This document shows, piece by piece, positions 16,407-25,209 of a DNA stretch of 64,000 nucleotides. A program made the position numbers and the translations under genes. The notes below the pieces were generated by a model. That model made no database searches and was not told the origin of the DNA. It saw only the letters and a list, made by a program, of their open reading frames with translations. The stretch lies in the NCBI GenBank assembly GCA_027487515.1, contig JAIYDL010000007.1:345203-409202 (forward strand). The letters are read 5' to 3'. The DNA is from Pseudomonadota bacterium (lineage in GTDB: Bacteria; Bdellovibrionota; Bacteriovoracia; Bacteriovoracales; Bacteriovoracaceae). Numbering within the stretch: the first letter of the stretch is position 1; each line of letters starts with the position of its first letter.

Positions 16407-17675
16407 TTAGTCCTTTTTTGCCATGCCCGTGCCGTCGTGGAAAACCAGGTTCACCGGTGTTCCCGGAGCGAGGCCCTCGAATCCGTCCCGGGAGGTGATG
16501 ACAGACCCGTCGGGGAGAGACACGTAGGAGTACCCTCGGGCCAGAACGTTCGTGGGATTGAGCGCCCGGAGGACTTGCTCAAGGCGCTGGAGTTTCTCGC
16601 CACGCTGTTGGTTTTGGAGTTCTGTGGTGTGAGTTAGCCGGAAGAATCCATCGTCGAGCCGCTGGGTCCTTTCTCTGAGGCCCGTGAGCTCCGCGCCTCG
16701 GTCACTGAGTCGGATCCTCTCGAGCCGCTTGTCGGCGTCCCGGAGTTTCTGTCGCATGAGATTCAGGAGTTCTCGGGGATGAAACTTGTGCATCAGGAGC
16801 TGGACGTGTTGGTTGAGCTTGAAGAGAGTCGACTTCAGGTGAGTGTGACAGAATGTCAGTCGTGCCCGGAGCTCCGTCTGCGGCTGAGAGAGAGTTTCGG
16901 CAGCTGCCGTGGGCGTCTCGGACCGGTGATCGGCCACGTAATCACAGAGTGTGTAGTCGACCTGATGGCCCACGGCCGAGATGACCGGGATCGGACACTC
17001 TGCGATGGCGCGGACAAGGGCTTCATCGTTGAACGCCCAGAGGTCCTCGAGGCTTCCTCCCCCGCGAGTTAAGACGATGACGTCGATCCCCGGAATCTCC
17101 TGAACCTTTCGGAGCACTTCGCGAAGAGATCGAGGAGCGCCGTCTCCCTGAACCAAGGCCGGGGCGATCAGAACGTCGAGCCAGAGTGAGCGCCGATCCA
17201 GGACGTTCAAGAAGTCTTGGAGAGCGGCCCCGTGCTCCGCGGTGATGACCGCGATCCGCTTGGGGAACAGCGGGAGGACCTTCTTCTTTTCGAGGTCGAA
17301 GAGCCCTTCCTGGGAGAGGCGCGCCTTGAGCCTCTCGAACTGGAGCTTGAGCTGACCCTCGCCGGCCGGAAAGATGCGCTTCCCGAGAAGCTGAAAAGTC
17401 CCGCGCTTCTGGTACACGCTCAAGGGCCCGAGGACGACGATCTTGTCGCCGTTCTTAAGACTTCGGATTAGCGGATTCCGGAGGGCGTCTCCTCGGAAGA
17501 GAGCGCAGGAGATGCTTGCGTTTTCGTCGGAGAGCGTGAAGTACCAGTGGCCCGCGCCTGAGGGAGAGAGGTTGGTCACCTCTCCCTGAACCATGACCTC
17601 ATGGAACTGCTCCTCGAGGAAATCCTTGATCGAATTGACGAGGTCGGAAACCGAAGCCGCGTCGACGCCGATCAT
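16407..17675 (-). CDS. xseA: Exodeoxyribonuclease VII large subunit
   Basis: The 422-residue protein has the N-terminal OB-fold ('VQGEVTNLSPSGAGHWYFTL'), the central catalytic domain ('KRIAVITAEHGAALQDFLNV', 'VLTRGGGSLEDLWAFNDE', 'VDYTLCDYVADHRSETPTAAAE' in parts) and the coiled C-terminal region. Exo VII degrades single-stranded DNA to short oligonucleotides and needs the small subunit XseB, which I do not see next to it. Its start overlaps the stop of the S41 peptidase gene by four bases (ATGA). Finding a DNA exonuclease in the middle of a division/wall operon is a curiosity of this locus. Confidence 0.95.
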   Translation of the reverse strand: MIGVDAASVSDLVNSIKDFLEEQFHEVMVQGEVTNLSPSGAGHWYFTLSDENASISCALFRGDALRNPLIRSLKNGDKIVVLGPLSVYQKRGTFQLLGKRIFPAGEGQLKLQFERLKARLSQEGLFDLEKKKVLPLFPKRIAVITAEHGAALQDFLNVLDRRSLWLDVLIAPALVQGDGAPRSLREVLRKVQEIPGIDVIVLTRGGGSLEDLWAFNDEALVRAIAECPIPVISAVGHQVDYTLCDYVADHRSETPTAAAETLSQPQTELRARLTFCHTHLKSTLFKLNQHVQLLMHKFHPRELLNLMRQKLRDADKRLERIRLSDRGAELTGLRERTQRLDDGFFRLTHTTELQNQQRGEKLQRLEQVLRALNPTNVLARGYSYVSLPDGSVITSRDGFEGLAPGTPVNLVFHDGTGMAKKD

Positions 17676-19102
17676 TGGCCTCGGTCCACCTTCGACGTCG
17701 CCTCAAAAACACGGAAGCCCTGAAGGTATCGGATCGCCTGCTGGACTTGGTAGTCTTGGGATGGGTCAAAGGCCTTGAAAATGTCCTCGTCTTTTTCCTT
17801 CTTCTCTTTGGCCGCCCGGGCCTCGGATCGCTTCGCCTCGAGCTCCCGGACACGCTGAGCGCGCTCCTTGCGCTCCGTGACTTCTCGCGCGGCCCGCTCT
17901 TCGGAGGTTTCAATCGTGGCGGTCAGATGACCCTTGAGGTCTTTCTCCCGGATGTAGCGGTCCTCTTTGAGGCCTCGCTCAAACTCTCCTGCGGCCAGCT
18001 CCTCGATTGCGACGTCCGGCGTGATGCCGATCGCTTGAATCTTCCGATTCTTCGGCGTCATGTACTGAGCGATGGTGAGCTTCACTCCACTTTCCTTATC
18101 CACCTGGGCCACGGTCTGGACCGAACCTTTCCCAAAGGAGAGCGATCCCATGATCACAGCTCGACCGTGATCCTGGAGTGCACCGGCCACGATCTCAGAG
18201 GCGGACGCGGAAGCTCCGTTGATGAGGACCACCATGGGAGTGGCGAGGTCTTTAAAGCCCGACTTCTTCACGTACCGGATGTCTTTATTCTGCGGATCCC
18301 GCGCCTCGGTGGTGACGACGATTCCCTCCTTAAGGAAGAGAGACGAGACGTCCACGGCCTGATCGAGGAGGCCCCCGGGATTTGACCGAAGATCGAGGAT
18401 GATCCCGGAGAACTCCCCTCCCGGTGCCTTCGATTTCATGGATTTTAGGGCTTGTTCGATGGACTCCGCAGAGCGCTTCTGAAACTGGGTGAGTCGAACG
18501 TAGGCATACTTCTCTTTGACGAGCTCCGCCTTCACCGGTTTCACCTTAATGATCTCCCGCTGAAGAGTGAAATGCTTCACCCCTTCTTCCCCGTCGCGCA
18601 GAATCCCGAGGTGGATCTTCTCCCCGACCTTGCCGCGCATTTTCTCAATCGACTGGTCGAGCGTCATCCCCACGATGGGCTCGTGGTTAATCTCCACCAG
18701 CTTATCCCGCGGCTTGAGGCCCGCGCGGAACGCCGGTGTATCGTCGATGGGAGTCACGATGAAAATGACCCCATCCTTCTGCGTCACTTCGAGGCCCAGG
18801 CCGCCGAACTCGCCGGCGGTATCGTTTTGCATTTTCTCGAAGAAGTCTTTGTTTAAAAACGCAGAGTGTGGATCCAGCGTTTCCATCATACCCTTGAGCG
18901 CGCCTTCGATGAGTTTCTCGGTGCTCACGGGACGGTAGTACTGGGTCTCAACAAGGTGAAGAACTTTATTGAAGAGTTCGAGCTGCTCGAACCGCGATCG
19001 GTTCTGCGTGAGCTTCGGTGCCGGGCCCGGAGTTTCCTCTCGAGCGTGCAACGGAGCCGCGAGCAAGAGAGTCGAGAGCGCGAGGGTCACGAGACGAGAC
19101 AT
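17672..19102 (-). CDS. S41 C-terminal processing peptidase (CtpA-type)
   Basis: The 476-residue secreted protein has a signal peptide ending near 'APLHA', an N-terminal helical cap, a PDZ domain (about 95-170; 'GGLGLEVTQKDGVIFIVTPI') and the protease core. The catalytic Ser lies in 'NGASASASEIV' (S300) and the Lys in 'SFGKGSVQ' (K325), the usual 25-residue spacing. The C-terminal 70 residues are a charged helix. CtpA-type proteases trim or degrade periplasmic proteins, often wall hydrolases or their adaptors, which fits the neighbouring EnvC-like and M23 genes. It overlaps xseA by four bases and lies 28 bases after the EnvC-like gene. Confidence 0.95.
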   Translation of the reverse strand: MSRLVTLALSTLLLAAPLHAREETPGPAPKLTQNRSRFEQLELFNKVLHLVETQYYRPVSTEKLIEGALKGMMETLDPHSAFLNKDFFEKMQNDTAGEFGGLGLEVTQKDGVIFIVTPIDDTPAFRAGLKPRDKLVEINHEPIVGMTLDQSIEKMRGKVGEKIHLGILRDGEEGVKHFTLQREIIKVKPVKAELVKEKYAYVRLTQFQKRSAESIEQALKSMKSKAPGGEFSGIILDLRSNPGGLLDQAVDVSSLFLKEGIVVTTEARDPQNKDIRYVKKSGFKDLATPMVVLINGASASASEIVAGALQDHGRAVIMGSLSFGKGSVQTVAQVDKESGVKLTIAQYMTPKNRKIQAIGITPDVAIEELAAGEFERGLKEDRYIREKDLKGHLTATIETSEERAAREVTERKERAQRVRELEAKRSEARAAKEKKEKDEDIFKAFDPSQDYQVQQAIRYLQGFRVFEATSKVDRGQ

Positions 19103-19130
19103 GAGTACTCCTGGGGGCGTAATGGTGCCC

Positions 19131-20144
19131 CTAGATTTTACTCACTCCCTTTTGGTCTAACCACAAAATAGTGTTCTGCGCGGTGTTTTTCTTCCGGACC
19201 TCGAAGTAAAGATTCTGCGGTTCTCTGGTGTCATTGCGGGTGTACGCGAGGACGTCTCCGCTCCCGACGGTGTCGTCTTTCTTCACTCGGATATCCATCC
19301 GGCCTAGGAGCACGGTTCGCAGGTCGTTGCCGTGGTCGATCAGAACAACCTGGCCGTAGGCCGCGAGGTCCCCCGCGAAAACAATCTTCCCGCCACCGAC
19401 CGCCTTCACGGGCTGGGTCGCCGAATACTTAAACGTCACACCCTTCGGACTCGGAGTAAAGCTCATGTAATCGTCCACCGGTCGGGAGAAGATCCGATCC
19501 GGTTTACTTTGGACCACCGGGGCACCGCTGAGTTCTTTCTTCACCGCCGCGATCCGGGAGGCGAGCTTCGTCGACTGAACCTGAGACTCCGCCTGCTTCT
19601 TCCGTTCGACCCGGGAGAGGTACGACGCCATGACGACCTTCTTGCGCGCCTCTAACTCTGCGATCACGGAGGCGAGCTCTTCTTCGTTCCGACGCAGGTC
19701 CAGGAGCTTCTGATCGAACTCGGCCACCTTCGCATCGTAGCCCGAGAGTTCGGTCTCACTCTGCCGCAGTTTCTCTTGCGCGCGTCGGAGGAGTTCGAGG
19801 TGCACTTTCCGTTGCCAGGGTTCGGTGGTCTCATTCACGCTCTGAAGGAGGTAGCTCTGGAGGATGCGCCTGTTCTCTTCTTGCGCGGTCCGGACCTCCT
19901 CGCGCTTCTTCGACAGCTCGTCCCGGTAGAGCTTGATGTCCCCTTCGAATTGCCGGATGAGCTCGAGGCTCGACACGTAGAGGTTGTTCTTGGCCCCGAG
20001 CTCTTTTTCAAGGGTCGAGAGCCGCGCCCCTAGTTCGAGGACTTCCGTCCGGTAGCGCGCGAGCTGGTCGCCGGGCCTTCGAACCGCGGCGCTCGCACTC
20101 AGAGCGAAGGTCAGAAGCAGAGGGGCCAGGAGGGTGCATTTCAT
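19131..20144 (-). CDS. EnvC-like coiled-coil protein with degenerate LytM domain
   Basis: The track ORF starts at 20300, but ATG 20144 overlaps the ftsX stop as ATGA and begins a signal peptide ('LLLTFALSASA'), giving 337 residues. A long coiled coil (about 25-215) precedes a C-terminal LytM-like domain. The zinc ligands are gone: the usual H-x-x-x-D is replaced ('SPKGVTFKYSA') and H-x-H reads 'NLYFEV'. In E. coli EnvC such a degenerate domain activates amidases and the coiled coil binds FtsX. Position directly behind ftsE and ftsX makes the same role very likely. The gene symbol is withheld because the target hydrolase could be the M23 protein of this operon instead of an amidase. Confidence 0.87.
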   Translation of the reverse strand: MKCTLLAPLLLTFALSASAAVRRPGDQLARYRTEVLELGARLSTLEKELGAKNNLYVSSLELIRQFEGDIKLYRDELSKKREEVRTAQEENRRILQSYLLQSVNETTEPWQRKVHLELLRRAQEKLRQSETELSGYDAKVAEFDQKLLDLRRNEEELASVIAELEARKKVVMASYLSRVERKKQAESQVQSTKLASRIAAVKKELSGAPVVQSKPDRIFSRPVDDYMSFTPSPKGVTFKYSATQPVKAVGGGKIVFAGDLAAYGQVVLIDHGNDLRTVLLGRMDIRVKKDDTVGSGDVLAYTRNDTREPQNLYFEVRKKNTAQNTILWLDQKGVSKI

Positions 20145-20941
20145 AGGGTTGGCTTCCATCTCCATTCTTGCATCGAAAAGGTCCAGAACACGGAGAAGAC
20201 CATGAACAGGATGAGAGAGTCGGCGACCTTCAGGGTCCCGTTCCAAATTCCGACGGCGGTGAAGAGCGCGTAGACCAGAGTGAGGCCTGCCGCGATACAC
20301 TTCGCGGCCACGAACTTTTTGCGCTGAAACTTCTCAATCAGGTACGCGCGAGAGCGGAAGACGTCGTAGCAAAGCCAGAAGCAAACGACCCAGAGGACGG
20401 CGACGATCCCGACCGCGCCCCAGTCACCCGCCGTGGCGAGGAAACTATAAAACGGGTGGGCCTTCATGACCCCGGTGATCTCCGGGTACTTAATGTCGGT
20501 GGCGGTGACGTGATCCGCCCCCCCGAGCTTCACGACCTGGCCTCGAACGAAGTCCAGGCTCTCGGCCGAGAGCGAAGAGCTCATCACCACCCGGAGAGAC
20601 TTGAAGTCGAGGAGGCTCGCATCGACGGCGTAGTCACTTCCGAGCTCGCCGACGAGCGTGCGCAGTTTCGAGCGCGAGCGCTCCGACTCTTTGTCGTCGA
20701 CCGCCACGACGCCCGGAAGTCGGGACAGGAGCGACTTCACTTTCAGCGTATCGACGGTTCCGTCGACGACGGCAACGAAGTACGGGCTCACCATTTTTTC
20801 TGGGGTCAGCTGCTCGATGCCCGCCGCAAGCCAGGGCCTGTGGGTGAGACCCAGGGCCAGGAGGCAGGAGAAGAGGAGAAACGAGGCTCCCCGGATGGGA
20901 GACTCGCCGATGCACTTAAAAAATTCCTTCAGATAAAACAT
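20141..20941 (-). CDS. ftsX: FtsX-like division ABC-transporter membrane subunit
   Basis: The 266-residue protein has four likely membrane segments (about 18-38, 170-192, 213-235, 240-260) and a periplasmic loop of about 120 residues after the first, as in FtsX. Sequence identity to textbook FtsX is low by eye; identification rests on topology and on its place between an FtsE-like ATPase and an EnvC-like gene. FtsX transmits ATPase-driven motion of FtsE to a periplasmic hydrolase activator. It overlaps ftsE by 13 bases and the EnvC-like gene by four. Confidence 0.85.
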   Translation of the reverse strand: MFYLKEFFKCIGESPIRGASFLLFSCLLALGLTHRPWLAAGIEQLTPEKMVSPYFVAVVDGTVDTLKVKSLLSRLPGVVAVDDKESERSRSKLRTLVGELGSDYAVDASLLDFKSLRVVMSSSLSAESLDFVRGQVVKLGGADHVTATDIKYPEITGVMKAHPFYSFLATAGDWGAVGIVAVLWVVCFWLCYDVFRSRAYLIEKFQRKKFVAAKCIAAGLTLVYALFTAVGIWNGTLKVADSLILFMVFSVFWTFSMQEWRWKPTL

Positions 20942-21639
20942 GCGTGCCCCGCGTAGACGAGACGGCCGTTCTCGAGATGGGCGATCTTCCCAGGGAACTG
21001 TTTGATCAGTTCCTTGTTGTGGGTGGCCCAGACGAGTGTCAGACCCTTCTTATGGTTAAAGTGGTTAAGGACTTCAAACAGTCGGTAGGAGTTTTCCTTA
21101 TCCAGCGAGCTCGTGGGCTCATCCGCCAGGAGCGCCGTGGGCCGGCACAAGAGGGCCCGGATCATGGCGACCTTCTGCCGAAGGCCTCCGTTACAGTCTT
21201 CGATTTTCCTTCCTAACTGGTCCTGCACGAGGAGCAGTCGAGCGAGGTCTTCCATCTCGCGGTAGAATTCGTTCCGGTCATTGTAGATGGCAGCGTCGTA
21301 GGCGAGCCAGAGGTTTTCCTCGCAGGTTTTTTTCTGCAAGAGACGCAGGTCTTGAAACACCGTGGAGACGAAGTGCTTTGAATTTCGATCGTGCGGGAGG
21401 ATCGCCTTGCCGGAGGTTGGTTGCAGATGACCACCGAGGACGCTCAAAAGAGAGGTCTTTCCGGCACCAGAAGGACCGGTGACGAAAAGGATTTCCCCAG
21501 GATAAATCGTGAGCTGGACGGCCTTCAGGGCCTTCACGGGCCCGTACTCGACGGAGAGGTTATCCAGGTGAAATAAATAATTCTGCTGAGTTGTCCCCTG
21601 TCGAGGGCGACCTTGTTGGGGAAGACGACCGGTTAACAT
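20929..21639 (-). CDS. ftsE: FtsE-like ABC ATPase
   Basis: The longest ORF starts at 21750, but ATG 21639 has AGAGG eight bases upstream, lies downstream of a candidate promoter and gives 236 residues, close to the FtsE norm. Walker A 'GPSGAGKTS', Walker B 'ALLADEPTSSLD' and the switch His ('WATHNKELI') are present. The signature motif, normally LSGGQ, reads 'CNGGLRQK', which is unusual. With FtsX it forms the cytoplasmic engine of the division wall-hydrolase system. First gene of a seven-gene operon with overlaps or gaps of at most 28 bases. Confidence 0.88.
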   Translation of the reverse strand: MLTGRLPQQGRPRQGTTQQNYLFHLDNLSVEYGPVKALKAVQLTIYPGEILFVTGPSGAGKTSLLSVLGGHLQPTSGKAILPHDRNSKHFVSTVFQDLRLLQKKTCEENLWLAYDAAIYNDRNEFYREMEDLARLLLVQDQLGRKIEDCNGGLRQKVAMIRALLCRPTALLADEPTSSLDKENSYRLFEVLNHFNHKKGLTLVWATHNKELIKQFPGKIAHLENGRLVYAGHACFI

Positions 21640-21704
21640 CCGTGAAACCTCTGCCTGAGTTGTTCGGGGTTCCTTCTTGGCACCCCGGTTACCATTATGC
21701 AAAC

Positions 21705-21734
21705 ATTGTACCGAGTTTAGACTGGGAAAGTAAA
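21705..21734 (-). promoter_or_regulatory. Candidate promoter of the ftsE operon
   Basis: On the minus strand TTTACT (21729-21734), an 18-base spacer and TACAAT (21705-21710) match consensus four and five of six. The start point would be near 21698, giving a leader of about 60 bases to ATG 21639; the leader holds a GGGGT ... ACCCC hairpin. Confidence 0.4.
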
Positions 21735-21784
21735 GAATCCGCCCCTGCAAAATACCCTACTCAATCACTCCGGGACTGTTTGAA

Positions 21785-23767
21785 ATGCGTCTAATCATAC
21801 TCCTTTTTCTCTGCACCGGTCCCCTCTTCGCCGCCGCTCGAGATCCCCTGAAATCAATTCAACGCCACCGCCTTAAAAACGGGTTGAGCGTCGTCCTCGC
21901 TCCGGATTCTTCCGGAGACCTGGTCCACGTGAAGCTCCGAGTGGGCGTCGGAGTAGATCACGAAACGCGGGCCACTCTCGGCGTCTCTCACCTCTTAGAG
22001 CACATGCTGTTTCGAAACGAAGTCCTGAAAGACGACATGAGTTTTTCAGAGCTCATTAAAGAACGAGACGGGAGTGCGAACGGAGAAACCGCAGAGCAAG
22101 AAACGTCCTACTTCGCCACCGTCCCTAGGAGAGAGACGCGGTGGATCTTGGACCTCTTTCAAACGATGCTCCTCTCCCCGACGATTCGCGACAAATACCT
22201 CGAGACGGAGAGGAAGACTGTGCTCCTCGAGATCGGGGAGCCGAGTCCGTTGATCCGACTCCTCGGGGTCGACCCTCTTCGGATCGTCTCGCCGGCCCAC
22301 CTCCAACCAACGCCTTTCTGGGAGGAGCACTTCGGGATCGTCGATCCCGCGCCGCACTCACTTTCCGAAGTGCAGCTCTCGACCCTGCGTCTCTCGCGGG
22401 CACAGATCGAGCACCACTACCGACGCTACTACGATCCCTCGAACATGCAGCTCACGGTCGGCGGTGCCTTCGACGCCGAAGCAGTTCTCGCTCACCTCGA
22501 GCGAACCTGGGGCCTTCATCCGTCGACCGGCATCGGCGACCAGCGCCACCGGAAAACCGGAACGCTCAGAGGGAAGCCGTTTCGCGACTTCTCGATCAGC
22601 GAAGAGCAAAGTGCCATCACCCTCGGATTCATGGTGGACCGGTTGAACCGCCGGGACCGCGAAGTTTTAGAATCCTACAGCCGCTACCTCGCCCATCGGC
22701 TGATGAAAAAAATCCGGAACCTCTCGGGCGAGACCTACACGGCGTTCGAGAGCAACGGCCTCTACGGCAACTTCGGTTACTTCACGATCAACCTTTCAAC
22801 CTCCCGGGAGCGGTTCCGCGAGAACCTTCTCTTCGTCCGAGGCCTTCTCTACCGCGAGCTCCGAGACGGCACTCTCTCGGATGCGGACATCCGAGAGGCC
22901 ACGAGGCTCTACCTCAGTGGATTCGACCTCTGGGGCCGGGACGCGGAGGCCCGGGCGCAACTGGGCGATCTCATGGCCGAGCTCAACGACCACGACCAAG
23001 ACTGGGTGACCCCCGGCGAGATCCTCCGCGGAGTGAGTCCGGAAGAGTACCGCCAAACTCTTGCGAAGTTCGCTCGAGAGGAGAACGAGTATCTCGCGGT
23101 GGCAGCGCCGGAGCTCTTTTTCTATGGGGACTACTACCTCTTCGGTGCGCTCCTTGCTCTGATCTTCCTGGGCCTCTACCAGCGCGTGCTGAAGCGCCCC
23201 TTCCACAACGATCGCATCCGCTGGGTTCGGAAAGTGCGCTTCCCACCGCTCCTGTTGCTGGAAATCGTCGTGGGCCTGGTGATCCTCGAACTCACCCTCC
23301 ACGCGGCCTTCGTGTCACTCAGAGGGCTGGATTCGGTCCTGGGCCCCTCGCTCGGGATCTACGCACGCTACCTCGAGATCGTCGTAGAAACTTTTCTCCT
23401 GGTGACCGCGGCTCAGGCCGTGCTCTCCTACGTTCCACGGAAGCTCTACGTCATGGGGGATGTTCTCGTCATAAAAGGACTCTCGTTTTACTCCAGAAGA
23501 ATTCCCCTGGAGGAGATCCGCGCGGTCCGGGCCGTTCCTTTGGGGTCCATCCTCCTGAGCGTTCGGCGCTGGCCCGCGCTCTGGGGTCGCTTTCACTTCT
23601 ACGATCTTCGGTTCTGGAAGAAGGGTCTCCTGATCGAACTGGCCTCCGGGAGGGCCCACTACTTCAGCACGCAGGATCCGGACGCAGCTGCGCGAGAGCT
23701 GGCGCGGCTGTGTCCCGCGGGGTCTGATCCTTACTCGATGATCCCTTCGGCCTTGAGGAGCTCGTAG
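21785..23767 (+). CDS. M16 (pitrilysin-type) zinc peptidase fused to a membrane domain
   Basis: The 660-residue protein has a signal peptide, then an M16 module (about 20-430) with inverted zinc motif H69-x-x-E72-H73 ('SHLLEHMLF') and Glu149 76 residues after H73, as expected for an active enzyme. After that, three membrane segments follow (about 447-465, 490-515, 530-560), then a C-terminal domain ('GDVLVIKGLSFYSRRIPLEEI') that resembles a bacterial PH-like domain. So an active protease would be tethered to the membrane with a cytosolic PH-like tail. This fusion is not the usual M16 layout. Its 3' end overlaps that of the convergent HD gene by 37 bases. Confidence 0.85.
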   Translation: MRLIILLFLCTGPLFAAARDPLKSIQRHRLKNGLSVVLAPDSSGDLVHVKLRVGVGVDHETRATLGVSHLLEHMLFRNEVLKDDMSFSELIKERDGSANGETAEQETSYFATVPRRETRWILDLFQTMLLSPTIRDKYLETERKTVLLEIGEPSPLIRLLGVDPLRIVSPAHLQPTPFWEEHFGIVDPAPHSLSEVQLSTLRLSRAQIEHHYRRYYDPSNMQLTVGGAFDAEAVLAHLERTWGLHPSTGIGDQRHRKTGTLRGKPFRDFSISEEQSAITLGFMVDRLNRRDREVLESYSRYLAHRLMKKIRNLSGETYTAFESNGLYGNFGYFTINLSTSRERFRENLLFVRGLLYRELRDGTLSDADIREATRLYLSGFDLWGRDAEARAQLGDLMAELNDHDQDWVTPGEILRGVSPEEYRQTLAKFAREENEYLAVAAPELFFYGDYYLFGALLALIFLGLYQRVLKRPFHNDRIRWVRKVRFPPLLLLEIVVGLVILELTLHAAFVSLRGLDSVLGPSLGIYARYLEIVVETFLLVTAAQAVLSYVPRKLYVMGDVLVIKGLSFYSRRIPLEEIRAVRAVPLGSILLSVRRWPALWGRFHFYDLRFWKKGLLIELASGRAHYFSTQDPDAAARELARLCPAGSDPYSMIPSALRSS

Positions 23768-25152
23768 GCCGAATCCGAGCAGTAGACATTCGGAACGAAG
23801 TTAAACTTCTGCTGAAGGTCCGAGATGATCGAATTCTCGACGTCACCGAGGAGCTTCACGTCTCCGTCTTCGAGCATGATCTTCGCCGGGTCCCGCTCGA
23901 GGAGCAGGTTCTCGTTGGTCTTGCCCTTCACGAGCTTACGCCGGGACTTCACGAAGACGATGTGCTTGGTGGGGAGGTCCTCCACGATCCAGTCCATCGC
24001 CGTGCCCTTTTTCTTCAGGAGTTCCTTGATCTCACGGATTTTTTCTTCCGCTCGCTTCATGATCTTCTCGAGGACGTGATCCTCATCCTGATTCAAGATC
24101 CGCTGCTTAAACTCCTCGCACTTCACGGTCCGTGGCGCCTTCTCGAAGAGAAGACAGTGCGCGAGGTCCTTCATGCGCGGGTTCCGATCGAAGCTCCCAT
24201 CGGTGTAGCAGCGATGGACCTGCTGCATGAAGTACTGGTCGTTGAACGTGTAGAAGTTGTCGGGCTCGGATTCGATCATCTCCATGAGCTTTGAGTAGGT
24301 GTAGATCTGCCCCTTCTCCAGCATGTAGAAACAGAGCTCTTCCGCGATGGCGTCGAAGCGAGCACCGCGCGCGGACCGGATGACCTGGGAGTACCAGGCA
24401 AACCGGGCCATGAGGAAGTCTTCCACGGCGTGGAGTGCGTTGTGTCCGATGGCCAGGATGTCATGGCCATTGACCGAGGCGACTCGGAAGTGATGCAACA
24501 GGTAGTCCCGGTCGTAGGTCCCGTACTTGATGCCGGAGTAGTGCGCGTCCCGGAGGAGGTAGTCCATCCGGTCGCAGTCGACCTCGGAATGAAGGATCTG
24601 ATTGGCGAGGATCGAGGGGTCAATACCTTTCACCAGGTTCGAGATCTTCTGGGGGTCGATCTTATACTTCTTAAGCACGTAGGTGATCCCGCGTGGATAA
24701 TCGGTGTTCTTGATGATGTAGGAGCCGAGGTGCTCGTGGTCGTCGGGGTGGCGTTTCCCGTTCTTATCGTTGGTGGTCTCACCGTACCGGATGTAGGCCA
24801 TCTCCGTGGTGTGGGAGAACATGAAAGTCCCCAGGTCGTGGAGGAGCGCCGCGAGTCTGATGCTCTGGTGGAAGGACTTCTCGGCCGATGCTACTTCGTC
24901 GTTAAAAAGGTCCACCTCCGGGACGGCCTTCCCGAGCCGCTGGAGGATTTTGTGAGCATTGAACATCACCCCGATGGAGTGACCGAACCGGGAATGCTCT
25001 GCTCCCGGGAAGGTATAGAAAGTGAAGCCGAGTTGCTTGATCCAACGGAGTCGCTGATAGAAGGGAGTGTGAATGATCTCCCACTCGAGGCTTGTGAGGT
25101 GAATGAATCCGTAGAGCGGGTCGAAAACGATTTTAGTCTTGGAGACGTCCAT
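23731..25152 (-). CDS. HD-domain phosphohydrolase (dNTPase/SAMHD1-like, COG1078 type)
   Basis: The 473-residue protein has the N-terminal 'DPLYGFIHLTSLEWEIIHTP' and 'FQRLRWIKQLG'-type start of COG1078 proteins, followed by HD residues 'AEHSRFGHSIG', 'LAALLHDLG' and 'EVDCDRMDYLLRDA'. Members bind metal and often hydrolyse dNTPs or other nucleotides; the substrate here is unknown. The C-terminal 150 residues are helical and charged. It lies 58 bases after a small gene, with a strong terminator between them, so it likely has its own promoter or depends on read-through. The 3' end overlaps the M16 gene. Confidence 0.88.
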   Translation of the reverse strand: MDVSKTKIVFDPLYGFIHLTSLEWEIIHTPFYQRLRWIKQLGFTFYTFPGAEHSRFGHSIGVMFNAHKILQRLGKAVPEVDLFNDEVASAEKSFHQSIRLAALLHDLGTFMFSHTTEMAYIRYGETTNDKNGKRHPDDHEHLGSYIIKNTDYPRGITYVLKKYKIDPQKISNLVKGIDPSILANQILHSEVDCDRMDYLLRDAHYSGIKYGTYDRDYLLHHFRVASVNGHDILAIGHNALHAVEDFLMARFAWYSQVIRSARGARFDAIAEELCFYMLEKGQIYTYSKLMEMIESEPDNFYTFNDQYFMQQVHRCYTDGSFDRNPRMKDLAHCLLFEKAPRTVKCEEFKQRILNQDEDHVLEKIMKRAEEKIREIKELLKKKGTAMDWIVEDLPTKHIVFVKSRRKLVKGKTNENLLLERDPAKIMLEDGDVKLLGDVENSIISDLQQKFNFVPNVYCSDSAYELLKAEGIIE

Positions 25153-25169
25153 GTGTGGTTCCAGGCGAG

Positions 25170-25199
25170 AAAAAAAGGAGCTCCTTCGGTGGAGCTCCT
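25170..25199 (-). terminator. Intrinsic terminator after the 73-residue gene
   Basis: On the minus strand AGGAGCTCC-ACCGAA-GGAGCTCC followed by a run of T residues forms a perfect nine-pair hairpin. It lies between the small gene and the HD gene. Confidence 0.88.
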
Positions 25200-25209
25200 G
25201 GAGTGCGGG

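Noticed and set aside
20145-20300. N-terminal extension of the EnvC-like ORF
   Set aside because: It lies in the ftsX coding sequence and is Arg-rich; ATG 20144 with ATGA overlap and signal peptide is far better.
21677-21697. Sigma54-type promoter (TGGCAC-N5-TTAC) upstream of the M16 gene
   Set aside because: The -12 element lacks the required GC, and the site is on the leader side of ftsE; not convincing.
22141-23727. 528-residue plus-strand ORF in another frame of the M16 gene
   Set aside because: It is Arg/Pro/Gly-rich with no motif and lies wholly inside the M16 gene, which has an intact active site; a GC-rich shadow.
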